NCBI GenBank assembly: GCA_016714815.1
Contig: JADKBZ010000002.1
Coordinates: 558,001-622,000, forward strand
Length of the DNA stretch: 64,000 bases
Direction of reading: 5' to 3'
From: Holophagales bacterium
Lineage (GTDB): Bacteria; Acidobacteriota; Thermoanaerobaculia; UBA5066
Below the pieces are notes generated by a model, which was given only the letters and a program-made list of their open reading frames with translations, searched no databases and was not told the DNA's origin. Made by a program: the position numbers and the translations under genes. Each line of letters begins with the position of its first letter. The first letter of the stretch is position 1. This document shows, in pieces, positions 15,261 to 24,487 of the stretch.

Positions 15261-15284
15261 GCACCCCGTCGCCGTGGACGGCCT

Positions 15285-16502
15285 TCACTCGTATCTCAGC
15301 GCCTCGATCGGGTTCAGGGCCGCCGCCTTCCGCGCCGGGTAGAAGCCGAAGAAGACCCCCACCGCTCCGGAGAATCCGACGGCGCCGACCATGACGAGCG
15401 GAGAGATGACCGTCTCCCACCCGGTGAAGTACGCCAGGACCTTCGCGCCGGTGAAGCCGAGGACGAGGCCGACGACGCCACCGAGGGCGCCCATCACGAT
15501 GCTCTCGACGAGGAACTGGATCAGGACGTCGGCGCCGCGGGCGCCGATCGCGAGCCGGATGCCGATCTCCCGCGTCCGCTCGGTGACGGAGACCAGCATG
15601 ATGTTCATGATGCCGATGCCGCCCACGAGCAGGGAGATCGACGCGATGGCCGCCATCAGGAGCGTCATCACCCGCGTGCTGCTCTCGGCCGCGGTGGCCA
15701 GGTCGGTCTGGTTGCGGACTGTGAAGTCGTCGTCGTCGTCTCCGCTCAGGCGATGGGACTCGCGAAGGAGGACCCGCATCTCCTCCTGCGCCGCGGGGAT
15801 CTCGCCCTGAGAAGCCGTGCTCACGAGGATCTGCGGGATGCGCGGCCTCCCCGTGAGGCGGGTCGCCGCCGTCGTGTAGGGGACGAGGATCACGTCGTCG
15901 GAATCGCTTCCGCTCGCGGTCTGCCCTTTTGGAGCGAGGACGCCCATCACCAGGAACCGGAGCGCGGCGATCTGGATCTCCTGCCCCACGGGGTCGCTCC
16001 CGGCGAAGATCCGCTGCGCGACCGTGCGGCCCAGGACGGCGACGCTTCGGGCCGCCCGGACGTCCTCGGGCCCGAAGAACGAGCCCGAGTCCGTCTGCCA
16101 GTCCCGGATCGTCTGGTAGTCCGTGTCGACGCCGTTGATCGACGTCCGCCAGTTGCCTCCGGGCGCGAGGACCTGGCTGCGCAGGGCGAGGACCGGGGAC
16201 ACGGCCACGACCGTCTGCGACTGGCTGCGGATCTTCTCGGCGTCGGCAACGGTCAGGGTCGCGAAGGCCTGGGCGCCCTGGCTCACGCCGCCGGTCGTGC
16301 TCGCCCCCGGCGTGATGACGATCATGTTCGTGCCGAGGTTGCCGATCTGCTCGCGGATCCGCGACCGGGCCCCGTAGCCGACCGCGACCATGACGATCAC
16401 GGCGGCGACGCCGATGACGATCCCGAGCATCGTCAGCGCCGCCCGCGTCCGGTTCCTGAGGATGCTCTGCATGGCGAGGCGGAAGAGGATGAGGAGGTTC
16501 AC
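15285..16502 (-). CDS. MacB-like ABC transporter permease
   Basis: 405 residues, start GTG at 16502 overlapping the stop of the ATPase gene (GTGA). The layout is that of the MacB/LolC family: an N-terminal transmembrane helix (RAALTMLGIVIGVAAVIVMVAVG), a large periplasmic MacB_PCD domain, then three C-terminal helices with ERTREIGIRLAIGARGADVLIQFLVES and the ending YPARKAAALNPIEALRYE. It forms a mechanotransmission-type exporter with the ATPase and the periplasmic adaptor. The substrate could be a lipid, peptide or secondary metabolite. The FAAL-PKS pair is adjacent but separately promoted. Confidence 0.93.
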   Translation of the reverse strand: MNLLILFRLAMQSILRNRTRAALTMLGIVIGVAAVIVMVAVGYGARSRIREQIGNLGTNMIVITPGASTTGGVSQGAQAFATLTVADAEKIRSQSQTVVAVSPVLALRSQVLAPGGNWRTSINGVDTDYQTIRDWQTDSGSFFGPEDVRAARSVAVLGRTVAQRIFAGSDPVGQEIQIAALRFLVMGVLAPKGQTASGSDSDDVILVPYTTAATRLTGRPRIPQILVSTASQGEIPAAQEEMRVLLRESHRLSGDDDDDFTVRNQTDLATAAESSTRVMTLLMAAIASISLLVGGIGIMNIMLVSVTERTREIGIRLAIGARGADVLIQFLVESIVMGALGGVVGLVLGFTGAKVLAYFTGWETVISPLVMVGAVGFSGAVGVFFGFYPARKAAALNPIEALRYE

Positions 16503-17242
16503 GCCGCGTTCCGGTCCAGCTCTTCGAGGTCCCGGGCCGCGTCGCGCCGGCTCGCGACCGGCTCGTCGCTGAAGATCCGGCCGTCCTTCATCCGGACGAC
16601 GCGCGTCGCGTAGACGGCGATGTCGGGCTCGTGCGTGACGACGACGATCGTCTTCCCTCCCGCGTTCAGCTCCTGAAAGAGCGCCATGACCTCCACGGAC
16701 GTCCGCGAGTCGAGGTTCCCCGTCGGCTCGTCGGCCAGGACGAGCGCCGGCTCGGTCACGAGGGCCCGGGCGATGGCGACCCGCTGCTGCTGGCCGCCCG
16801 ACAGCTCGTTCGGCGGGTGCTCCATCCGGTCGCCGAGCCCGACCCGCTCGAGCGCCGCGACGGCGAGGGCGCGGATGTCGCGCTTCAGGCCCCGGCGGTC
16901 GTAGAGCATCGGCAGCTCGACGTTCTCGAGGGCGCTCGTCCGCGCCAGCAGGTTGAACCCCTGGAAGACGAACCCGAGCTTCTGGTTGCGTATCGCGGCG
17001 AGCTCGTTCTTCCCGAGCCCGTCGACCCGCACGCCGTCGAGGGTGTAGGAGCCCGAGGTCGGCGTGTCGAGACACCCCAGCATGTTCATCAGGGTCGACT
17101 TGCCGGAGCCCGACGTCCCCATGATGGCCACCAGCTCCCCCTTCGTCACCGTCAGGTCCACCTCGCGGAGGGCGTGCACCTCGTTCGTCCCCGTCACGTA
17201 GGTCTTCGTGATCTTGTCCGTCTGGATGACGACCTCGCCCAT
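16499..17242 (-). CDS. MacB/LolD-type ABC transporter ATP-binding protein
   Basis: 247 residues. Walker A GTSGSGKST, Q-loop region NQKLGFVFQGFNLLARTSALENVELP, signature LSGGQQQRVAIARAL, Walker B ALVLADEPTGNLDS and switch HEP are all present and unbroken. It belongs to the LolD/MacB ATPase group. Unlike classical MacB, the ATPase and permease are separate polypeptides. It starts 11 nt after the adaptor gene and overlaps the permease start by 4 nt. Confidence 0.95.
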   Translation of the reverse strand: MGEVVIQTDKITKTYVTGTNEVHALREVDLTVTKGELVAIMGTSGSGKSTLMNMLGCLDTPTSGSYTLDGVRVDGLGKNELAAIRNQKLGFVFQGFNLLARTSALENVELPMLYDRRGLKRDIRALAVAALERVGLGDRMEHPPNELSGGQQQRVAIARALVTEPALVLADEPTGNLDSRTSVEVMALFQELNAGGKTIVVVTHEPDIAVYATRVVRMKDGRIFSDEPVASRRDAARDLEELDRNAA

Positions 17243-17253
17243 CGCCGCGGCCC

Positions 17254-18544
17254 TCAGAAGCCGCCGCCGGGCCGGCCCCGGCCGCCCTGCTGCTGCTGGC
17301 CGCCCATGGGGTTGGCGGCGGCCGCCGCGGGGGTGCTCGAGGCCGCGACGAGGCCGTCGATGACCTTCATCCCCTCCGTCACGCCCTTCCCCTCGACCTC
17401 GGTGAAAAGGCCGTCAGTGACGCCGGTCTTCACGCGCACCGCCTGGAGCTTCTCCTTCGGGTCCAGCGTGTAGAGCGTGCCGCGGCCGCTGCCGGAGGCG
17501 CCCCCTTCGGCCCGGCGGGTGCGCGCGCTGCCCACCCCGGCCCCGGCGCCCGCGGCGGGGGTGCCTCCGGTCGCCGGTCCCTCTTTCGGGGAGGCCTCCT
17601 TCGTCCCGAAGCGGGCGAGGACGTCGTCGCTCGGCTTGTAGCGCAGGGCCGCGTTCGGCGCCCTGAGGACGTTCTCGGCCGACTTCACGAGGAAGTCGAC
17701 GCGGGCCGTCATTCCGGGGAGGAGCTTCCCTCCGGGATTCTCGAGCGTCACGACGACCGTGTAGTTCACGACGTTGTCCGCCGTCGTCGACTGCAGGCGG
17801 ACCTGCTGCACGGAGCCCGAGAACTTCTGCCCCGGCATCGCCTGGACCGTGAACGTCACGGCCTGCTCCTGCCTGATCCTCACGATGTCGCTCTCCCCCA
17901 CCAGCGCCAGAATCTGCATCCGCGAGAGGTCGTTCGCGATCAGGAAGAGCTGCGGAGCGGAGAGGCTCGCGGCGACGGTCTGCCCGAGGTTGACGTTGCG
18001 CTCGACGACGACGCCGTCGATGGGCGCGTAGATCGAAGTGAATGAGAGGTTCTGCTTCGCCCTCTCCAGGGCCACGGCGGCCGACCTCACCGTGGCATCC
18101 GCCACCTTCTGCGTCGAGCCCCCCTGCTCGAGGGCACTCCCCGCGATGAGCCCCGCGGTCGACAGCGCACGGTTCCGGTTCTGATCGCTCCTGGCCTGGC
18201 CCGCCTGCGCCTGGACTCTCTCCAGGTTCGCCTGGGCGTCCGCCACCCCCTGCCGGGCGATGGTCGGGTCGATCCGCGCGAGGCTGGCCCTTCTTCACCT
18301 GGTCGTTGAAGTCGACGAGGAGCGCCGATACCTGCCCGGAGCCCTGGGTTCCGACGCTCACGGTCGTGACGGCCTGGAGCGTGCCGGTCGAGGAGACGAG
18401 GGCCTGGATGGCTCCGCGGCTCACGGTCGTGAAGCGGAACGCCGGCGCGGGCTCCCCGGAGGTCAGCCGATAGACGCCCCAGGCAGCCGCCGAAGCAGCT
18501 CCCACCAGGCCGCCGACGATCAGGACCTTCTTGTAAAGAAGCAC
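17254..18544 (-). CDS. MacA-like periplasmic adaptor, frameshifted near 18280-18285
   Basis: The N-terminal part starts at GTG 18544 after GGAGG: LLYKKVLIVGGLVGAASAAA anchor, then the lipoyl-like half motif LQAVTTVSVGTQGSGQVSALLVDFNDQVKKGQ. The reading then leaves frame. The adjacent frame continues LARIDPTIARQGVADAQANLE, a coiled-coil hairpin, the second half motif YAPIDGVVVERNVNLGQTVAASLSAPQLFLIA and the beta-barrel and membrane-proximal domains, to a Gly-rich tail at 17254. One extra base, or two missing, in GGCCAGCCTCGCG explains the break. If real, the pump lacks its adaptor; if an error, the operon is intact. The family forms hexameric adaptors between MacB and a TolC channel. Confidence 0.85.
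18280..18285 (-). other. Frameshift site in MacA-like gene
   Basis: Protein homology switches frame here between QVKKGQ and LARIDPTIARQ. The local reverse-strand text is GGGCCAGCCTCGCGCGG. Confidence 0.7.
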
Positions 18545-18628
18545 TCCGCCTCCGATCTCCGCTGTAAATGTTTCAAACGGGACGGCACGGTCCCACCGCC
18601 CGTTTGCGCTCCCACCAGCTTGATGTAG

Positions 18629-18643
18629 GCACCCTGGATGCCA
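18629..18643 (-). promoter_or_regulatory. Sigma-54-like element upstream of the MacAB-like operon
   Basis: Reads TGGCATCCAGGGTGC on the reverse strand. Spacing is exact with GTGC at -12. Predicted start near 18617, 73 nt before the GTG. Confidence 0.4.
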
Positions 18644-18759
18644 TCTGCTCCACCTCGGCTGGAAACCACGGGGAGCAACATGGGGGCCACGACGCTGGCC
18701 GGGCCCCCTGGGGGCCCGCCGGCTTCCGGATGGCGGAGGGCGTCCGCCACCGGAGATCC

Positions 18760-21700
18760 TCAGCCGGCAGGCTGGGCCAGGAACCTCGTCTCGAAGAGCT
18801 CCGCCGGCACCGGCTTGCTGATGAGGAAGCCCTGCATCTCGTTGCAGCCGAGCAGCCTGAGCAGGCGCGACTGCTCTTCCGTTTCCACTCCCTCCGCCAC
18901 CACGGTGAGCTTCAGCGAATGCGCGAGGCTGATGATCGTCGACACCAGGGCCAGGCCCTCCGGCCCCGCCGTCATATCGGTGACGAACGCGCGGTCGATC
19001 TTCAGGGTGTCCACCGGCAGCCGGGAGAGGTAGCTGAGCGAGGAGAAGCCGGTCCCGAAATCGTCGATGGCGACCTTCACTCCGAGGGCGCGAATCGCCT
19101 GCAGGCTGGCGATGCTGTGCCGGACGTCCTCCATGATGAGGCTCTCGGTGATCTCCAGCTCCAGCCCGGCTCCCCCGTCCGGGTTCCCGTCGACGACCTG
19201 CCGGACCTCGTCGATGAAGCTCCTGCTTCGAAGCTGCAGCGGCGACACGTTGACCGAGACCCTCACGGCCGGCAGGCCCGCAGCCCGCCAGCGCTGGGTG
19301 TCGGCATTGGCCCGGTGCAGGGCCCAGCGCCCGACCTCGTGGATCATTCCCGTCTCCTCGAGGACCGGTATGAACCGCCCCGGCGGCACGAGCCCCGTTC
19401 CGGGATCGTTCCACCGGATCAGCGCCTCGGCGCCGGTGAGACTGCCGCTCGCCAGGTTCACCTTGGGCTGGTAATGAAGGACGAACTCCCCCTTCTCGAG
19501 CGCCTCGCGCAGGCGGCTCTCCAGGGTGAGCTTCTCGCCCACCGCATCGGTCATCTCCCGCGTGTAGAACGAATACCGTTCGCCGTCCTTCTTGGCTCTC
19601 TCGAGCGCCGCCTCGGCCCTCCGCAGCAGCGTTTCGGCGTCCGTGCCGTCCTCCGGGAAGAGCGCCACGCCCGCCCGGGCGGAGATCCGGAACACGGCTT
19701 CCTCCAGGCGGAACGGATGCTCCATGAATCCCGTCACCGCCTTTTCGAGGAGCCGGGCCACGTGGCCCTCCGCCTTCACCGCCGGCAGGACCGCGGCGAA
19801 CTGGTCCGCCCCGACGCGCGCCAGCAGCCCGACGTCTCCCGCGAGGCGGGTCAGCAGCTCGGCGACCTGCCTGAGGAGCGCGTCGCCGGCCGCCCGGCCG
19901 AGGCTCTCGTTGACGTTGCGGAACCGCTCGAGGTCGACCAGGAAGAGCGCGAGCGAGTGTCGCCCGATCGCGGCGCTCCGCATGTACTGCCCCACCCTTT
20001 CGAGGAACAGGGTGCGGTTCGCCAGTCCGGTGAGGACGTCGTAGTAGGCGAGGTAGTCGAGCCGTTCCTGCTTGCCGATATGGTCCATCGCGAACGAGAT
20101 GTCGCAGGAGAGCTCCGTGAGCAGCCGCAGCTCCTCGTCGTCGAAGACGCCCGTTTCTCCGGCGATGAGGGCCATGACCGCTTCCGGTCGTCCCGTCACG
20201 GTCAGCGGGAAGTAGGCCGCCGACCGGAGACCGTGCTCCAGGAGCCCCTTGCGGATCGACGCCAGGGAGAGATCGGTCGCGATGTCGTTGCAGATCACGG
20301 CCTGGGCCTGGCGCAAGGCCCGGCAGGCCGGCCTCTCGCTCTCGGGCGTCCCTTCGCGCCCCGTGAGCCGGACGAGCCCGACGTATTCCGCGTCGCCGCC
20401 GAACCACGCCACCACCCTGCCGTCCAGGGTCTTCGGGTCGACCACGCCGATCCACGCCATCCGGAAGGCCCCGACCTCGACCGCGATCCGGCAGGCCTCC
20501 ACGAACAGCTCTTCGCGATCGCGCACCCTCACGATCAGCGCGTTGACACCGCTGAGCATCGCGTAAACCCGGGTCAGACGCCGGATCCGGACTTCCGCGA
20601 GCTTCTGCTCCGTGATGTCCTCGCCGATGCTCGCGATACCGATCCTGTCGCCGTCTGCCGATCTGAGGAGCGTGTGGTTCCAGCGAACGAGGCGCCGGTC
20701 CCCCGCGCGGGTGAGGATCTCGTTCTCGTGGCACGCGACCCTGGCCTGGTCGCCGAGGAGCGTCGCGAGGAAGCGTTTCCTGCCGTCCAGCTCGGGCGGC
20801 ACGAAGAGGTCGAACCAGTCCCGGCCGAGCACGTCCTCCTGCTGCCATCCGGTCAGTCGCAGCAGGTAGCTGTTGCAGAAGGTGATCCGCGCCTCGCGGT
20901 CCAGCATCACGGCCACGAGCTCCACGTCCCGCAGCAGGTCGCTGAACCGCCGCTCGCTCTCGCGCAGCTCCTGCGTCGTCTGCCGGAGCTGGGTGATGTC
21001 CTTGGCGAGGCCCGCGATCCGGACCACCGTGCCGGAATCGTCCCGTACCGGGAAGGTCCGGGCCTCGATCCAGCGCACCTCCCCCCCCGGACGCACGATC
21101 CGGTACTCCATGGTGGAAGGCTTCGCCGCCACTTCCTCGGTGAACTGCCGCTTGATGGCCGCCTGGTCGTCCCGGTGGACCGCGTCGATCCACGACTTCG
21201 GGCGAGCGTGCAGGCTCTCGCAGGTGCGGCCCCAGATCTCCTCGTAGGCCGGGCTGACGTAGAGCATCCGCTCCCTGGCGGCCTCGTGAAGGAAGAAGAC
21301 GTCGCGGATGTTCTCCGCAATCTGCCGGAACCGTCCCTCGCTCTCGCGCAGGCGGTCGTCGGCCAGCCTCTTCGCCGTGACGTCGACGTGCACGACGACG
21401 ACGCCACCCGGCTGTTCGTGGATCATGGGGGTCACCATGAGGAGGAACCAGCGCTCCTGCTCCGGCGAGTGACACGGGTATTCGGCGGTGAACGATTCGG
21501 CTCCGCCCCCCAGCACCGCCCGGATCCCCTCGGCGGCCTCGCGAGCCCCTTCGGCGCCCTTTCCCCGGGCGCGGTCGCAGACCTCGAGGTAGTTGAGACC
21601 GACTCCGTAGGCCGGACTCCGGAGCCCGTTCGCGTCGGCGAACCGCCGCCACGTGTCGTTCACGGACAGGACCCGTCCGTGGGGATCGAGGAGCGCGAGG

Positions 21701-21942
21701 TGCGCGGGGAGCGCGTTGAGGATGGCCGCCTGCCTGGCCGCTTCGGTGTGCCGCAGCGCTTCCTGGGCGTGCCGCAGGAGATGCGGCCGGCCGTGGCGGT
21801 CCGCCACGGTGTCCACCTCGCCTGCGGTCAGCTCCTCCAGCCGCTTCCCGGTGGCGTGAAGCGCCTCGATGAGAGCGAAGACCACTTCGCTCGTCTCCGC
21901 CGGAGGCACCGTTGGGCCCGAAGGAGCCTTGGCCCGTTTCAT
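18760..21942 (-). CDS. PAS/GAF protein with degenerate GGDEF and intact EAL domains
   Basis: 1060 residues, no membrane helix. Three PAS-type modules (about 70-195, 205-330 and 335-450) are followed by a GAF domain (~460-620), a GGDEF domain (~630-790) and an EAL domain (~800-1055). The cyclase signature reads GADQF at 711-715 instead of GGDEF, so cyclase activity is unlikely; such domains often bind GTP as regulators. The phosphodiesterase motifs are intact: EALIRW (E839), NVSPLQLR, LEITES, IDDFGTGFSSLSYL, KIDRAFV, AEGVET and QGFLISKPVP. It should hydrolyse c-di-GMP under control of PAS/GAF inputs. Its ATG overlaps the stop of kaiB by 4 nt, so it is translated with the Kai module. Confidence 0.92.
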   Translation of the reverse strand: MKRAKAPSGPTVPPAETSEVVFALIEALHATGKRLEELTAGEVDTVADRHGRPHLLRHAQEALRHTEAARQAAILNALPAHLALLDPHGRVLSVNDTWRRFADANGLRSPAYGVGLNYLEVCDRARGKGAEGAREAAEGIRAVLGGGAESFTAEYPCHSPEQERWFLLMVTPMIHEQPGGVVVVHVDVTAKRLADDRLRESEGRFRQIAENIRDVFFLHEAARERMLYVSPAYEEIWGRTCESLHARPKSWIDAVHRDDQAAIKRQFTEEVAAKPSTMEYRIVRPGGEVRWIEARTFPVRDDSGTVVRIAGLAKDITQLRQTTQELRESERRFSDLLRDVELVAVMLDREARITFCNSYLLRLTGWQQEDVLGRDWFDLFVPPELDGRKRFLATLLGDQARVACHENEILTRAGDRRLVRWNHTLLRSADGDRIGIASIGEDITEQKLAEVRIRRLTRVYAMLSGVNALIVRVRDREELFVEACRIAVEVGAFRMAWIGVVDPKTLDGRVVAWFGGDAEYVGLVRLTGREGTPESERPACRALRQAQAVICNDIATDLSLASIRKGLLEHGLRSAAYFPLTVTGRPEAVMALIAGETGVFDDEELRLLTELSCDISFAMDHIGKQERLDYLAYYDVLTGLANRTLFLERVGQYMRSAAIGRHSLALFLVDLERFRNVNESLGRAAGDALLRQVAELLTRLAGDVGLLARVGADQFAAVLPAVKAEGHVARLLEKAVTGFMEHPFRLEEAVFRISARAGVALFPEDGTDAETLLRRAEAALERAKKDGERYSFYTREMTDAVGEKLTLESRLREALEKGEFVLHYQPKVNLASGSLTGAEALIRWNDPGTGLVPPGRFIPVLEETGMIHEVGRWALHRANADTQRWRAAGLPAVRVSVNVSPLQLRSRSFIDEVRQVVDGNPDGGAGLELEITESLIMEDVRHSIASLQAIRALGVKVAIDDFGTGFSSLSYLSRLPVDTLKIDRAFVTDMTAGPEGLALVSTIISLAHSLKLTVVAEGVETEEQSRLLRLLGCNEMQGFLISKPVPAELFETRFLAQPAG

Positions 21943-22229
21943 GGCTCCCGCTTCTCCAGCCCGAGGGCCTCCAGCACGGCCGAGGTCTGGCTGAGGGAGC
22001 CGACGATCTTCCGGACGGGCGAAGGCGAGAGCCGCACCAGGGTCGGCGTCAGGAAGATCCCGTCCGCCAGCGCGCGCTCCGGGTGCCGGAACACGTCCAC
22101 GATCTCGATCTCGTGCCGGCCCGGCAGGTGCTCCCGGCAGAGCGCGGTGAGGTTGATCACCGCCCGCGCGGAGTTCAGCGCGTCGTCCGCGACGTAGAGC
22201 CGGAACCGGAACACGACGCGCCGGCTCAT
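21939..22229 (-). CDS. kaiB: KaiB-domain protein
   Basis: 96 residues with the KaiB signature: RLYVADDALNSARAVINLTALCREHLPGRHEIEIVDVFRHPERALADGIFLTPTLVRLSPSPVRKIVGSL. The LYVA start strand, the DVFxxPxxA segment and the TPTLVRLxPxPxRxIxGxL ending are the conserved fold-switch region. In cyanobacteria KaiB binds the CI ring of KaiC. No kaiA is present here, as in most non-cyanobacterial kaiBC loci, where a stress or timer role is proposed. It lies 7 nt downstream of kaiC and overlaps the EAL gene. Confidence 0.93.
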   Translation of the reverse strand: MSRRVVFRFRLYVADDALNSARAVINLTALCREHLPGRHEIEIVDVFRHPERALADGIFLTPTLVRLSPSPVRKIVGSLSQTSAVLEALGLEKREP

Positions 22230-22236
22230 CTCTTGC

Positions 22237-23988
22237 TCACTTCCGCTCCGGGTTCGCCGCGTCGGCCCCGCGCATCTCGCGCATCCGGGAGCGGCCTCGC
22301 AGCAGCTCGCCCTCGCGGCTTTCCGTGGCGCGGACGAGGAGCGCCTTCTCGACCTGCTTGGCCGCCCTCTCCACCTGCAGCGACTTCAGCCGCACCTCGA
22401 TCTCGGCCTCCTCGGCGTCGAGCTGCACGCGCTTGAGCGCTCCCGTGGCCTCGGCGGATTCCTTCGCGAATCGTTCCGCCCGTTCCTTCTCCCAGCGCAT
22501 CGTCCCCATCAGGACCTCGCCCCCCGCGCTGGAGGTGTCGGCCAGCGTCACCCCCTCGTCGCTGAGCACAAGCTCGCGCACCTGGTTCGAATGCGCCGTC
22601 CCGCGGGACTTGATGATCGACAGGCCCCGGTTCCGCTCACCCGCCTGGACTACGTAGCTGAGGTGTATCCACGTGTCCGCGAGCGTCGAGACCTGCAGCC
22701 TCGCGCCTCCGGGCGCGCGGCCGGGAATCTCGTCGAGGAGGCTCGTGCAGACCAGGGTGACGCCGTCCGCCTTCGCCCAGTCGATGAGGCGGTCCGCCAC
22801 GCCGGGCGCCGTCAGGTCCCCCCCGGAGTTCGACCATGCGGACACCGGGTCGAGGACGAGGCACCGGGCGCGGTGCTCCTTCGCGAGCGTCCGGACGCGC
22901 ATCACGTACCCCTCCGCGCTCCCGGTGATGGTTCGGGCCGAGACCAGCCGAAGGGACCCGTTCTTCACCCAGCGCTGCAGCCGGATTCCCACCGAGGCCA
23001 GGTTCCGGACCACCTCGGCACAGTTCGAGTCGAAGCTGACGAAGAGGGTGCGCTCCCCGCGACGGCAGGCCGCCTCGGCGAAGGCCCCGCTCAAGGTCGT
23101 CTTCGCGGTGCCGGGAGAACCGGTGATCAGGACGCTGGCACCGCGGAAGTAACCGCCGCCCAGCATGGTGTCCAGCCGGTCGATGCCGCTGGAGATCCGC
23201 TCGGCGCTCACCCGGGCCCCCGCGCGTCCCGCCGTCCGTGCCATCGCCACCTCGAGGCCGCGGTCGCCGATCAGGAACGGCGCCTCGTCCTCGTCGAAGC
23301 CGGAGCCCCGGTACTTCTGCACGCGGAGGCTGCGCTGCGAAACGCCCCGGACGATGTTCTGGTTCAGGATCACGGCGCAGTCCACCATGAACTGCATGAA
23401 GCCGTACGGCTGCTCGTTGAGGGTCGGCGCCTCTGTCCCGTCCGTCTTGACGTTGATGAGACCCGTCAGTTCGCGCTCCGCCAGCCATTCGTGCAGCTTG
23501 TAGACCTCCCGCTTCCTGGCCGCCGTGTCCGGCAGGAGCGCCAGGAGGATGTCGAGGGCGTCGAACACGATGCGCTGCGCCTTCGTCTCCCCGATCCGGG
23601 CCTGCAGGGCCGCCAGCAGCCCGCCGAAGTCGAAGTCTCCCGACCGGACGAGGTCTCCCGACGGTCGGGCGTCGATGAAGGAGAGCGCTTTCCGGCGCTG
23701 CAGCTCCGGCAGGTTCCAGCCGAAGGCCTCGGCGTTTGCCAGGGTTCGCTTCGAGCTCTCCTCGAAGGCGACGAAGATCCCCGGTTCCCGGCACGCCCGG
23801 GCGCCGTGCACGAGGAACTGCAGTCCGAAGATGGTCTTGCCGGAACCCGGCCCGCCCCCGAGGAGCGTCGTGGAGCCCCGTGGAAGGCCGCCCCGGGTGA
23901 TCTCGTCCAGTCCGGGAATTCCAGTGGCCGCCTTGGCGGGCGATCTCGCGGGGGAGGATCGGGCGGCGTTCTTTCCCGTGGGAGTCAT
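22237..23988 (-). CDS. kaiC: KaiC-family double-ATPase with C-terminal coiled-coil extension
   Basis: 583 residues against about 519 in the cyanobacterial clock protein. CI: Walker A GGGPGSGKT (44-52) and catalytic pair FEE (76-77). CII: Walker A GSPGTAKTT (290-298), but the expected EE pair is replaced by FDSN (319-322). By eye the CII phosphosites align as VSTLADT (S434, T435), matching Ser431/Thr432; the residue matching Thr426 is not conserved. An Arg/Glu-rich coiled coil follows about residue 495. The ATG at 23988 has GGAGGG 7 nt upstream. It heads the operon kaiC-kaiB-EAL with a perfect -24/-12 element upstream. KaiC-like ATPases form hexamers that sense ATP/ADP and bind partners. The link to c-di-GMP is inferred from the operon. 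Confidence 0.92.
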   Translation of the reverse strand: MTPTGKNAARSSPARSPAKAATGIPGLDEITRGGLPRGSTTLLGGGPGSGKTIFGLQFLVHGARACREPGIFVAFEESSKRTLANAEAFGWNLPELQRRKALSFIDARPSGDLVRSGDFDFGGLLAALQARIGETKAQRIVFDALDILLALLPDTAARKREVYKLHEWLAERELTGLINVKTDGTEAPTLNEQPYGFMQFMVDCAVILNQNIVRGVSQRSLRVQKYRGSGFDEDEAPFLIGDRGLEVAMARTAGRAGARVSAERISSGIDRLDTMLGGGYFRGASVLITGSPGTAKTTLSGAFAEAACRRGERTLFVSFDSNCAEVVRNLASVGIRLQRWVKNGSLRLVSARTITGSAEGYVMRVRTLAKEHRARCLVLDPVSAWSNSGGDLTAPGVADRLIDWAKADGVTLVCTSLLDEIPGRAPGGARLQVSTLADTWIHLSYVVQAGERNRGLSIIKSRGTAHSNQVRELVLSDEGVTLADTSSAGGEVLMGTMRWEKERAERFAKESAEATGALKRVQLDAEEAEIEVRLKSLQVERAAKQVEKALLVRATESREGELLRGRSRMREMRGADAANPERK

Positions 23989-24082
23989 CGGGGACCCTCC
24001 GTGAAGCACACGCGGTTCCGAACCGCTCCTGCCGGGCGATCGGATTCGGGAGCGGGCCGCCTGTTCTGGCGTCGGGAGAGCT

Positions 24083-24097
24083 GCAAGACCGGCGCCA
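24083..24097 (-). promoter_or_regulatory. Sigma-54-type element upstream of the kaiC operon
   Basis: Reads TGGCGCCGGTCTTGC on the reverse strand followed by A. Predicted start near 24071, 83 nt before the kaiC ATG. It shares the 489-nt divergent region 23989-24477 with the element at 24299; I see nothing else gene-like there except a possible 24-codon frame at 24413. Confidence 0.6.
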
Positions 24098-24298
24098 CAG
24101 GCGTCCGGCTACCGACCAGATTCCTGGTGTGACAGCTGCGGGGCCGAAACGTCGGATCCGGGGCGCTTGCGAAACGGTCCGGCCTTTTGATGGCAATTCT
24201 TTCAACCGGCCCTGAAGAGACGACTACCGGGGAGGTTCCGCATCGTTCCAACGGACCGGAATCCCGGGGTCCACTCCCCGCGGACAGGTTCCGGGCTC

Positions 24299-24313
24299 TG
24301 GCATGTCGCTTGC
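24299..24313 (+). promoter_or_regulatory. Sigma-54-type element upstream of the hybrid kinase gene
   Basis: Reads TGGCATGTCGCTTGC. Predicted start near 24325, leaving a ~150-nt leader before the ATG at 24478. Confidence 0.6.
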
Positions 24314-24412
24314 GCGGTTCTGAGCGAACGTCCCGCCCGCCTTCGCAGCGGGAGGTGCGGTTCAAAACGGGGCCGCGCCCCCGAGGCGACACACCCGTAC
24401 GGAAGGCCGCTC

Positions 24413-24487
24413 ATGAACACCGACAGGCCGACGACCGCGCCCGGCAGAGCCAGAACGCCCTTCCCCGGGAGAGGGCCATGTCCGTGA
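24413..24487 (+). CDS. Possible 24-codon leader peptide overlapping the kinase start
   Basis: ATG at 24413 has GGAAGG upstream and reads MNTDRPTTAPGRARTPFPGR before ending at a TGA that overlaps the kinase ATG region. It could tune kinase translation by coupling. There is no protein-level evidence, so it is a weak call. Confidence 0.2.
   Translation: MNTDRPTTAPGRARTPFPGRGPCP

Noticed and set aside
18568..22197. 1209-codon antisense frame opposite the EAL/kaiB genes
   Set aside because: Shadow of strongly biased third positions; no motif and no ribosome site. The reverse genes have intact catalytic motifs.
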